Shown piece by piece: positions 14,578-21,379 of a stretch of DNA of 22,823 bases. The notes below the pieces were generated by a model. That model saw only the letters and a list, made by a program, of their open reading frames with translations. It made no database searches and was not told the origin of the DNA. This DNA is from a virus. The position numbers and the translations under genes were made by a program. Each line of letters opens with the position of its first letter. Position 1 is the stretch's first letter. Location of the stretch: IMG/VR virus record IMGVR_UViG_3300032304_000606, positions 1 through 22,823 of that record. One strand, 5' to 3'.

Positions 14578-15530
14578 TGAAAGTAATGGTAACCGGTGCG
14601 GCCGGATACATCGGCGGCGAAACTGTATTAAAATTAGTAGATGCTGGGCATGAGGTGCTAGGCGTTGACCGTGTTATTCCAAGTAAACTCCTAGTTGAGT
14701 TGCCTAATACTTGGTGGCATACCGGAGACTTTGCTGGTGAAATTGGGTTAGAAACTATTAAGATGTTTGAGCCAGAGGCAATTATTCATTGCGCTGGTAC
14801 CAGTTTGGTTGGTCCGAGTATTAAAGATCCTAGAGAGTACTACAATAATAATTTTGTCAAAACAAAATGCTTGCTTAATTTTTTAATTGACAACAAATTA
14901 ACTCATATTAGATTTATTTTTAGTAGCAGTGCGGCCACATACGGCAATCCTATTATTACTCCGGTTCAGGAAGTTGATCCCACAGAACCAATCAGTCCAT
15001 ACGGTGAAAGCAAACTTATGATTGATTGGATGTTAAAACGATATGCTCACGCATATGGCATAGACTATGTAAGTTTTCGTTATTTCAATGCGTGTGGCGC
15101 TGATAGTCAAGCTCGTCATGGACAAGCACCAGGTGCTACTCATATAATTGCTCGTGTTTTAGAAAGCATTAAAGACGGAACAAACTTTACACTTTATGGC
15201 ACCGACTATTCTACCAGCGATGGTACTTGCGTTCGAGACTATATCCACGTAGAGGATCTAGCACAAGCACACATATTAGCAACAGATCGAACTATTCCAA
15301 GCGACGTCTATAATCTTGGAACAAACATTGGATATAGTAATCTTGATATAATACAAACGGCTGCTACTGTGACTAAAATTCCAGTCACTCATAAAAGTGG
15401 CCCAAAACGCAATGGCGATCCTGCTGTGCTTGTTGCTGATGCCGGTAAGTTTATAAAGGCCAGTGGCTGGCAACCACAGTTTAATTTAGAAGATATCGTT
15501 ACTCACGCTTGGGCATGGTATAACCAATGA
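14577..15530 (+). CDS. NAD-dependent sugar epimerase, GalE-like
   Basis: 317 residues of the extended short-chain dehydrogenase family. The NAD-binding motif G7-AAG-YIGG is at the N-terminus. The catalytic triad is seen as the Ser/Thr in FSSSAATYGNP and Y142-GES-K146. RYFNACGAD, the RVLES.K.G.NFTLYGTDY region and DYIHVEDLAQAHILA are typical of UDP-glucose 4-epimerase. The length is slightly below cellular GalE (about 338). It would interconvert UDP-sugars, probably feeding the glycosyltransferase directly upstream. It overlaps both neighbours by 1-4 nt. The exact sugar cannot be read from the sequence. Confidence 0.9.
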   Translation: MKVMVTGAAGYIGGETVLKLVDAGHEVLGVDRVIPSKLLVELPNTWWHTGDFAGEIGLETIKMFEPEAIIHCAGTSLVGPSIKDPREYYNNNFVKTKCLLNFLIDNKLTHIRFIFSSSAATYGNPIITPVQEVDPTEPISPYGESKLMIDWMLKRYAHAYGIDYVSFRYFNACGADSQARHGQAPGATHIIARVLESIKDGTNFTLYGTDYSTSDGTCVRDYIHVEDLAQAHILATDRTIPSDVYNLGTNIGYSNLDIIQTAATVTKIPVTHKSGPKRNGDPAVLVADAGKFIKASGWQPQFNLEDIVTHAWAWYNQ

Positions 15531-16105
15531 GTTTTAAGGCCTTATTTGATTTTGAATTAGCCTTGGCAGAATATACAGGTGCTCCATACGCGGTGTTAAC
15601 CGATGGGTGTACACATGCTATTGAATTGTGCATGCGATATGATCAAGTTAAACGTACTCGATTCTCTGCTTATACCTATCTTAGTGTTCCTATGTTAATG
15701 CACCATTTAGGAATTGAGTACGAGATGGTTACTGAAAAATGGACAGGCGAATATCAATTCTACGGAACTAGAATTTGGGACAGTGCCCGTAGATTAGAAC
15801 GCAATATGTACAATCCAGGAACCATGCAGTGCCTGAGCTTTGGTTGGACCAAGCCCTTGCAATTGGGCAAGATAGGTGCTATCTTGTTAGATGATGCGGA
15901 AGCGTACAAAAAATTTAGTAGGCAACGTGCAGATGGTAGAGATCTAAACATACCCTGGCAGGAAGAAACAGATCTTATACTTGGTTATCATTACTGTCCT
16001 ACACTAGAACTATGTGTGAAGGGCTTAGAATTATTATCTACTGTAGAACCAACAGCACAGCCTGGCATTTATCCTGATTGTAGAAATATTCCATTTTTCT
16101 ATTGA
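15527..16105 (+). CDS. Half-length DegT/DnrJ/EryC1-like aminotransferase
   Basis: 192 residues against about 370-390 for the family. It keeps the recognisable N-terminal landmarks: the LTDGCTHAIEL segment (PLP phosphate region), FSAYTYLSVP, the WDSARRLERN block (the usual E-D-A-A position), and SFGWT-K109-PLQLGKIGAI, where K109 would be the PLP lysine. The C-terminal small domain is missing, and the protein ends without a frameshift scar. It may be a real compact form, perhaps working as a dimer or as a carbohydrate-binding remnant. The TGA overlaps the -35 box of the folE promoter. The preceding epimerase stop is overlapped (ATGA), so it is the last gene of the long operon. Confidence 0.7.
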   Translation: MSFKALFDFELALAEYTGAPYAVLTDGCTHAIELCMRYDQVKRTRFSAYTYLSVPMLMHHLGIEYEMVTEKWTGEYQFYGTRIWDSARRLERNMYNPGTMQCLSFGWTKPLQLGKIGAILLDDAEAYKKFSRQRADGRDLNIPWQEETDLILGYHYCPTLELCVKGLELLSTVEPTAQPGIYPDCRNIPFFY

Positions 16106-16130
16106 CATAGACCTAAATAGTCTTTATAAT
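16102..16130 (+). promoter_or_regulatory. Perfect-consensus sigma70 promoter for folE
   Basis: -35 TTGACA (16102-16107), 17-bp spacer, -10 TATAAT (16125-16130), then AGTAAC. Both hexamers are consensus. The leader is about 45 nt and holds a small hairpin GGTC-6 nt-GACC at 16143-16156 before CGGAG (16166-16170) and the ATG at 16178. Confidence 0.85.
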
Positions 16131-16177
16131 AGTAACAAGACTGGTCATCCACGACCTTAATAACTCGGAGAAATTTA

Positions 16178-16990
16178 ATGCCTAAATATGTGTCACCTGA
16201 AGAACAAAAAATAGAAGATTTAAAATCACGAAAATATGCAGAAGAAGCACCGTATCATCCTGGGTACGAAGATGCCGCAATGAATGATAAAGGCTACGAA
16301 GAAAAGAACTTAGCAGATGCTATCCGCTTTAATATGAAGCGTGATAAGAAACGTTTTTGGGCCGGTGACAACATCAGCGACTACTTGCACGAAGGCGATA
16401 AAGAAATCTTAATCAACGAAGCTACAGAAGCGTTTGAACGGGTTCTAGATACGCTATTAATTGATCGTGAGAACGATCCAAATTCAAAAGGCACAGCACG
16501 CAGACTTGCTAAAATGTATTACAACGAAATTATGGGAGGTCGATATGATCCAGCACCAGATGCAACAGCTTTTCCAAATGATTCGGCGGATAGATATGAG
16601 GGTATGCTTGTTGTTCGTAGCGAATTGCGTTCTATGTGCAGTCATCATCATCAGCCTGTGTCTGGTGTTGCTTACATCGGAATCATCGCCGCTAATAAAC
16701 TTATTGGCCTGTCTAAATATACTCGGATCGCTCAGTGGTGTGCTCGTCGTGGCACACTTCAAGAAGAACTATGTAACGACATTGCAAGAGAAATCATGCG
16801 AGCAACAGAAAGTGAAAACGTAGGTGTGTATATTCAGGCCACACACGGTTGCTGTGAAAATCGCGGCATTATGGCACACTCTAGCCTAACACAGACCACA
16901 GTACTTCGAGGTAGCTTTCAAACAGACCCAGGAACTAAAAAAGAGTTCATGGACAATATCAAACTACAACAGGACTTTGCGCCACGATGA
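16178..16990 (+). CDS. folE: GTP cyclohydrolase I
   Basis: Converts GTP to dihydroneopterin triphosphate, the first step toward 7-deazaguanines (and folate). 270 residues against 222 in E. coli; the extra length is a charged N-terminal extension of about 50 residues with no domain I recognise. Zinc and active-site residues are present: M-C154-S-H-H157 (E. coli C110 and H113) and H223-G-C225...R229-G (E. coli H179, C181, R185). The stretches YIGIIAANKLIGLSK and ARR.TLQEEL are typical of FolE. It has its own strong promoter and a good ribosome site. Combined with dpdA and queD it points to DNA modification rather than folate supply. Confidence 0.95.
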   Translation: MPKYVSPEEQKIEDLKSRKYAEEAPYHPGYEDAAMNDKGYEEKNLADAIRFNMKRDKKRFWAGDNISDYLHEGDKEILINEATEAFERVLDTLLIDRENDPNSKGTARRLAKMYYNEIMGGRYDPAPDATAFPNDSADRYEGMLVVRSELRSMCSHHHQPVSGVAYIGIIAANKLIGLSKYTRIAQWCARRGTLQEELCNDIAREIMRATESENVGVYIQATHGCCENRGIMAHSSLTQTTVLRGSFQTDPGTKKEFMDNIKLQQDFAPR

Positions 16991-17154
16991 ACGTAGATCC
17001 AAGATGCTGTGGTTCAGGAACCTGCATTATTAATGCCGAAGGCGAATGTTGGTGCGGTCAGAAGTGGGACGGTAAAAAAATGTGCCAACCGTATTTTATA
17101 AACGAATCCGGCATGAAAGTTAATGCGGTAACAGGAGAGCTTATAAATGATTAA
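16987..17154 (+). CDS. Small cysteine-rich protein, 55 aa
   Basis: Starts at an ATG overlapping the folE stop (ATGA) and runs 55 codons to TAA at 17152. The first half carries six cysteines in the order CC....C.......CWC.........C, with RCCGSGTC and GECWCGQKWDG. These probably bind metal or form a compact knot. I recall similar short Cys-rich proteins in betaproteobacteria, which would hint at the host, but I could not verify this. AGGAC lies about 11 nt upstream. It overlaps the next gene by 8 nt. Confidence 0.7.
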   Translation: MNVDPRCCGSGTCIINAEGECWCGQKWDGKKMCQPYFINESGMKVNAVTGELIND

Positions 17155-17329
17155 AAAATTTAGAATTTGGTTGGCCCGTAAGATCTTGGGCGACTACTGT
17201 CCTTGCTTTCAGATGGGCTATCATTCAATGGTAAACTTTCAACAACGTAGCGCAGACGCATTAGCAAAACACAAAGAGAGAAAGGCAAACAATGAACAAT
17301 CTACACATCCTGGCCAACCAGGCTATTGA
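17147..17329 (+). CDS. Unknown 60-aa protein
   Basis: A basic N-terminal helix (MIKKFRIWLARKIL) precedes a CPC pair and a polar, charged tail. AGGAGAG lies about 8 nt before the ATG, a strong ribosome site. It overlaps the Cys-rich gene upstream and the next gene downstream. No family is recognised; the basic amphipathic start could touch the membrane or nucleic acid. Confidence 0.6.
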   Translation: MIKKFRIWLARKILGDYCPCFQMGYHSMVNFQQRSADALAKHKERKANNEQSTHPGQPGY

Positions 17330-17516
17330 ACGAGCAAAAAATCTACAAGAGTTTGCTGTGTTTCGCGACATGGAAGACATTGTGTTTTGTGGTAGCCCAC
17401 TACCATATACCTTAAACCATGTCATGGGCGAAAAGGTAGAAATCACTGTACCGGCCATCAACCAAGTTGAAGCCGAACAGCGTGTAGATGCTTGGTTACG
17501 AGGGCAAAGAGCCTAA
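17292..17516 (+). CDS. Unknown 74-aa protein
   Basis: Overlaps the preceding gene by 38 nt, with GAGAGAAAGG upstream as a plausible ribosome site. The sequence has a helical start (ILANQAIERAKNLQEFAVF) and ends with an amphipathic helix (INQVEAEQRVDAWLRGQ). There are no catalytic motifs. It is the last gene of the folE unit; a new promoter follows within 33 nt. Confidence 0.6.
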   Translation: MNNLHILANQAIERAKNLQEFAVFRDMEDIVFCGSPLPYTLNHVMGEKVEITVPAINQVEAEQRVDAWLRGQRA

Positions 17517-17548
17517 AATTCTGTTGTAAAAAAGCTACACCTGGCTGT

Positions 17549-17577
17549 TTGACTCAAAAAGAGTGATACGCTATAAT
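17549..17577 (+). promoter_or_regulatory. sigma70-type promoter for the lipoprotein gene
   Basis: -35 TTGACT (17549-17554), 17-bp spacer, -10 TATAAT (17572-17577), then AGTAGC. TTGGAG (17597-17602) precedes the ATG at 17608. Confidence 0.8.
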
Positions 17578-17607
17578 AGTAGCATATCGTAAATTCTTGG
17601 AGACAAT

Positions 17608-20061
17608 ATGCGTAAGGTACGGGTGTTTAATAGGACTGCTATAGCTCTAGCTGTTTCAACCGTTTTCCTATTATCGGCTTGTGCCGGCGGTGGCGGCGGC
17701 GCAAACAATCCAGGTAACAATGTGCCGCCTACACAAGGTAGTGGCCCGTCAGTTCCTTATGCCACTCCGGTTCGAGTTGGATCTATTACTCCTATAAACA
17801 GTGCAGTATATGAATACGACTCTAGTGCATTATACTCTGAAAATCTCGTTGGCACCGGCGAATCATTAATTACCGCAGGTCGTTCTGGCACAACCAACGG
17901 CGGAAGTTATCCAACCTATAATTTAAACATTTTTGATTGGGAAAATGGCCAATTAGTAAACAAAACCAATCGGTGGTTTTCTGGTACAGACAATGTTATC
18001 CTAGGCACCGAACCTAGCCTAAAATTTGGCGACCTTAATGGCGACGGCAAGCGTGATATGTATGTGGCGCCAAACACAGATAATGGCGGCACTGCTGGCT
18101 CCGGTTGGTTATTCCTTAATAATGGATCTAGTTTTACCAGAGTTAATTTAGGACTTAACATTAACGGACATGATAGTGCTATTTACGATATTAACAGAGA
18201 TGGTGTTGATGATATCTTTACTACTGGTAGTAAGGTTGTGTTTGGATCACGTATTAACAATTTTGTTGCACACACAGTGTCAGGACAGGATTATGGCGGT
18301 GCAGCAGGTTCGGTTGCTATTGCAGACTTTATGGGTAATAATACCGGCACAGTCATCCTTACTGACCAAAATAATTTCCAGGCCGGTGGTACTAGATTGT
18401 ACAGTTGGGCTATGACAGATGGTGGAAGGCCCACTTTAGATTTTGAATTAACAAAGATTAGTGCGCTGCCGTCATCGAGATTTTTTCTTCCTAAATGGGC
18501 GTCTAATGGATTTAGTGGCAGTCATGATTATCGATCGCTGGCATTTGACTTTGATAACTCTGGATTGACCAGTGCAGTTATTTTTAGTAGGCCTGTAATG
18601 GCCAATGGTACTTGGCCCGAGTTTAATGAGATTCAATTCTTAAAAAATCGAGGGGGTGGCACCTTTATTGATGTAACAGACACCACCCTAGTGGGCTACA
18701 ACACCGCATCTTCGTCGCAACATTATAACCCCAAGATTATGGATGTAAATAGCGACGGACTATTGGACATAGTATTAACTGGAACCAGTTGGAGTGGCAC
18801 TACCGGCGCTCAAGTACTGATTCATACCACCGAGCACAAGTATGTATCCAGCTATGCCGCTGTTATTGATGCATTTGTTGGTCAATCTGCTAATCTTGAA
18901 AAAGCAATTAATGCCAGTGCCGCATCGGGTGCCAATGGAATTGCGTTTGTCAAGGGGGCCGACGGTAGTATGTATCTTGCTACTGCTATTAGTTACACTG
19001 GCAATGGTACACAACAAAAAGCCATTTACCTTAGTAAGTTAGGAACAAACACCACTACAGCACAAGCAACTGTTAATTCTATTAAACAAGTATGGCCATG
19101 GATGAGCGATGCGCAGGTCAATACTGTATTGGCACAAAGCTCAACCACATGGTTTGGTATGAATGTATTAGACCCGGACAAGGCCTTTCAGCCCATTGGT
19201 AACTTGGGCATACCGTTATCTACCGGTGGCGTCGCACCTATACGGGGTTACATTACAGGCTTAAACATTGGTGACGGTGCGGCTGTGGTCACTGACAGCG
19301 TGGGCAGATCCTTTAACACAAACATCAAGCCCATGAACATATCTGCTATTAATGCTTTTGGATACAATACACAGCACAACGATCAGTACGAACTGACTAG
19401 TCATGCTGAATACTTGGTCAATGGATCATTAACAACTGTCAACGGCATGCGAGTGGGCGCTGACTTTGCAGGTCGCGATGCCAACGGGATGGGTCTAAAC
19501 AAGCCCACTCAATACACGGTGGGGGTACCCGGCTGGTATCGTAAAGGTTCTTGGAGCATGGGCACACAATATACCTATTTGAACACTAATCCGTGGATGG
19601 CATTTGGTGGCGCTTGGGGAGAGGTAAACGGATCCGGTATCATGGACAATGTGGTCACTTATCGTAAAAATGGATTTTCGGCTCAGGCCAGTGCTATGCA
19701 TGTGACTACTAACATTACACCAGGTTTGGTCACTAGAGTTGACAACATGTGGGGCACCTGGGCTGAAACTGGTTATAGATTTGGTCAGGCAAAAGAAAAT
19801 GGTGATCTTGGCCTGTATGCCGGTATCAAGCCTGTGGTGTTGTCCGGTAACGTCCAGGCCAAAATACCCACAGCGGTTGACAGTGCAGGCAATATAATGT
19901 ACACTAACAAAAAGTTGATGGTACAGAATCAGACTACTGGTTATATTCGAGCACTATATACCAATCAACTTACTAAGGATACTCAGTATAGATTTAGTGC
20001 AGTTGCCACACAACAAGGACAGTACCGAATCATGAATGAATTTAGATGGTGGTTAAATTAA
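17608..20061 (+). CDS. Secreted lipoprotein with FG-GAP/VCBS repeats and C-terminal beta domain
   Basis: 817 residues. The N-terminus is a lipoprotein signal: basic start, hydrophobic core, lipobox L22-S-A-C25, then Ala at +2 (outer-membrane sorting) and a Gly-rich linker. Residues about 140-390 hold calcium-binding FG-GAP/VCBS repeats: D142-LNGDGKRD, D194-INRDGVDD, D379-VNSDGLLD and a weaker D314-FDNSG, as in beta-propellers. From about residue 530 the protein is rich in Gly, Asn, Tyr and Trp with alternating strands, and ends YRIMNEFRWWLN, close to an outer-membrane beta-barrel end signal. I recall this C-terminal module behind S8 protease domains in phage proteins; here a propeller takes that place. 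It has its own promoter. It could be a host-surface receptor blocker, an adhesin or a virion protein. Confidence 0.8.
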   Translation: MRKVRVFNRTAIALAVSTVFLLSACAGGGGGANNPGNNVPPTQGSGPSVPYATPVRVGSITPINSAVYEYDSSALYSENLVGTGESLITAGRSGTTNGGSYPTYNLNIFDWENGQLVNKTNRWFSGTDNVILGTEPSLKFGDLNGDGKRDMYVAPNTDNGGTAGSGWLFLNNGSSFTRVNLGLNINGHDSAIYDINRDGVDDIFTTGSKVVFGSRINNFVAHTVSGQDYGGAAGSVAIADFMGNNTGTVILTDQNNFQAGGTRLYSWAMTDGGRPTLDFELTKISALPSSRFFLPKWASNGFSGSHDYRSLAFDFDNSGLTSAVIFSRPVMANGTWPEFNEIQFLKNRGGGTFIDVTDTTLVGYNTASSSQHYNPKIMDVNSDGLLDIVLTGTSWSGTTGAQVLIHTTEHKYVSSYAAVIDAFVGQSANLEKAINASAASGANGIAFVKGADGSMYLATAISYTGNGTQQKAIYLSKLGTNTTTAQATVNSIKQVWPWMSDAQVNTVLAQSSTTWFGMNVLDPDKAFQPIGNLGIPLSTGGVAPIRGYITGLNIGDGAAVVTDSVGRSFNTNIKPMNISAINAFGYNTQHNDQYELTSHAEYLVNGSLTTVNGMRVGADFAGRDANGMGLNKPTQYTVGVPGWYRKGSWSMGTQYTYLNTNPWMAFGGAWGEVNGSGIMDNVVTYRKNGFSAQASAMHVTTNITPGLVTRVDNMWGTWAETGYRFGQAKENGDLGLYAGIKPVVLSGNVQAKIPTAVDSAGNIMYTNKKLMVQNQTTGYIRALYTNQLTKDTQYRFSAVATQQGQYRIMNEFRWWLN

Positions 20062-20062
20062 T

Positions 20063-20455
20063 ATGAAAAAAAGAACCAATCAAGTATTCGATAATATTCC
20101 AGACTGCATCGAGGACAGTACCGCACCTTGGACCGAACTAGTTGAGGAAGATTACCACGTGAAAGTATTCCGTGACCTATATCCATGCACGCCAGGCCAC
20201 TTGTTATTTGTTCCAAAATACAATACTGTTGGTGTGCTAATGGATGCTATAGAAGATGCTGTACGCCACGGCCAAGCTCAAGTAGAACAAGGAGAATGGA
20301 ATGGATTCAATATTGGTCTTAACTATGGAGCGGCTGCTGGACAAACCGTTGCGTGGCCGCATGTGCATCTTATTCCACGCAGAACAGGCGATGTTGAGGA
20401 TCCAGTGGGTGGTGTGCGAAATACTATACCGGGCAAAGGTAACTATAAAAAGTAA
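20063..20455 (+). CDS. HIT-family nucleotide hydrolase/transferase
   Basis: 130 residues, normal for a HIT protein. It starts 1 nt after the lipoprotein stop. The HIT signature is QTVA-W98-P-H100-V-H102-LIPRR; the first His of the usual H-x-H-x-H triad is Trp, while the middle (nucleophilic) and last His remain. DLYPCTPGHLLFVPK earlier is the typical HIT strand pair, and the tail GDVEDPVGGVRNTIPGKGNY also fits. HIT proteins hydrolyse or transfer nucleotide groups such as ApnA or nucleotidyl-sugars. The substrate is unknown; a role in nucleotide or nucleotide-sugar turnover would suit the surrounding genes. Confidence 0.85.
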   Translation: MKKRTNQVFDNIPDCIEDSTAPWTELVEEDYHVKVFRDLYPCTPGHLLFVPKYNTVGVLMDAIEDAVRHGQAQVEQGEWNGFNIGLNYGAAAGQTVAWPHVHLIPRRTGDVEDPVGGVRNTIPGKGNYKK

Positions 20456-20481
20456 TAAATTATAACCCATGTTTGCCCTAT

Positions 20482-20489
20482 TATAAATA
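20482..20489 (+). promoter_or_regulatory. T4-type late promoter box (TATAAATA)
   Basis: Exact match to the T4 late consensus in the 56-nt gap before the 74-aa gene, ending 22 nt before its ATG. No good sigma70 -35 element accompanies it. Confidence 0.55.
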
Positions 20490-20511
20490 AATTTATTAAG
20501 AAAGAAAACTC

Positions 20512-20736
20512 ATGAGCCAAAAACGAACCTTTGTGTTAGAATTAAAAAATGGTCAAGCTATCACACTTGAATTCTCAGCAATTGACGCTACTGATAATTG
20601 TTTGTGGCAAATGTTTGCCACTACCGAGGCTCTCAACACCGTGCAACAGTTAATTAGTACTGGATCGACTGTTGAAACTAGGTCAGCTAGAAAAACACTG
20701 CCAGAAAAATCTGTAGTAACTAAAAAGAAAAAGTGA
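20512..20736 (+). CDS. Unknown 74-aa protein
   Basis: Begins with a short beta hairpin-like segment (RTFVLELKNGQAITLEF), continues with a helix, and ends in a run of lysines (VVTKKKK). The basic tail suggests nucleic-acid contact. The only ribosome site is a weak AAGAAAG. It lies alone behind a late promoter box and before the queD promoter. No family is recognised. Confidence 0.6.
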   Translation: MSQKRTFVLELKNGQAITLEFSAIDATDNCLWQMFATTEALNTVQQLISTGSTVETRSARKTLPEKSVVTKKKK

Positions 20737-20765
20737 TCAACCAGCGGTCTTTGGTGTCATCCCGC

Positions 20766-20794
20766 TTTACAAACTCTGCCGCCTATGCTATAAT
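20766..20794 (+). promoter_or_regulatory. sigma70-type promoter for queD
   Basis: -35 TTTACA (20766-20771), 17-bp spacer, -10 TATAAT (20789-20794). The leader is short, with TAGGAG (20801-20806) before the ATG at 20814. Confidence 0.75.
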
Positions 20795-20813
20795 CTAACA
20801 TAGGAGAATTACA

Positions 20814-21338
20814 ATGGCAAAATATCTTTCAACAAAAACATACGGCACAGATCGTGGACTTTCATGCTGTTTCCGTCAGTGGCGCAGTACACACAGCCAT
20901 TGCAGTCTATTACATGGATACTCAATTGGTATCAAATTAATTTTTGAATCAGAGACCTTAGATGATCGCAATTGGGTTATGGATTTTGGCGGACTCAAGG
21001 CATTCAAAGAATGGAGCGACTATGTGTTTGACCATACTTTGGTTGTTGCCGAGGACGACCCTCACTTGAAGTTGTTCGAAACTATGGCTGGACTTGGACT
21101 ACAAGACCAAGGCGGTATTTGTGATCTTAGAATTGTAGAAGCTGTGGGCTGTGAAAAATTCAGCGAGCTTGCATACAAAGAAATGAATTATATTCTCAAA
21201 ACATATCAACAAGGGCAAGAATATACATTGCCCAACGGTAAAACATTCACTGCACGTTATCCAGTGGGTCAAGGAGTACGATTGCGTAGTGTAGAAGTAT
21301 TCGAACACGCCGGCAACAGTGCTGTATATGAAGGGTAG
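20814..21338 (+). CDS. queD: QueD-like 6-carboxytetrahydropterin synthase
   Basis: 174 residues; E. coli QueD has 121. The QueD/PTPS fold converts dihydroneopterin triphosphate to 6-carboxytetrahydropterin, the second step to preQ0. Visible residues are H27 or H29 (first zinc ligand), C30 (catalytic Cys), L-H34-G-Y36, WVMDFGGLKAF and the F-D73-H74 pair. The usual LHGH is LHGY, so the third zinc ligand is Tyr unless the neighbouring His replaces it. The extra length is mainly an insertion before the C-terminal region (YTLPNGKTFTARYP). It has its own promoter and a strong ribosome site, and shares promoter style with folE although 4.6 kb away. Confidence 0.88.
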   Translation: MAKYLSTKTYGTDRGLSCCFRQWRSTHSHCSLLHGYSIGIKLIFESETLDDRNWVMDFGGLKAFKEWSDYVFDHTLVVAEDDPHLKLFETMAGLGLQDQGGICDLRIVEAVGCEKFSELAYKEMNYILKTYQQGQEYTLPNGKTFTARYPVGQGVRLRSVEVFEHAGNSAVYEG

Positions 21339-21364
21339 AATATATTTGGATAATTAACGGCGTA

Positions 21365-21372
21365 TATAAATA
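21365..21372 (+). promoter_or_regulatory. T4-type late promoter box (TATAAATA)
   Basis: Exact match to the T4 late consensus, ending 7 nt before the ATG at 21380. No ribosome site is present, so the message is predicted to be leaderless. The spacing equals that at 4224-4231. Confidence 0.55.
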
Positions 21373-21379
21373 TCTCACT

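Noticed and set aside
16131-16177. preQ1 riboswitch in the folE leader
   Set aside because: Only a 4-bp hairpin is present; the preQ1 aptamer pattern (conserved stem, C-rich loop and A-rich tail) is absent.
20743-20766. Terminator between the 74-aa gene and queD
   Set aside because: AGCGG and CCGCT pair over a 14-nt loop but no T-run follows, and the right arm abuts the queD -35 element.
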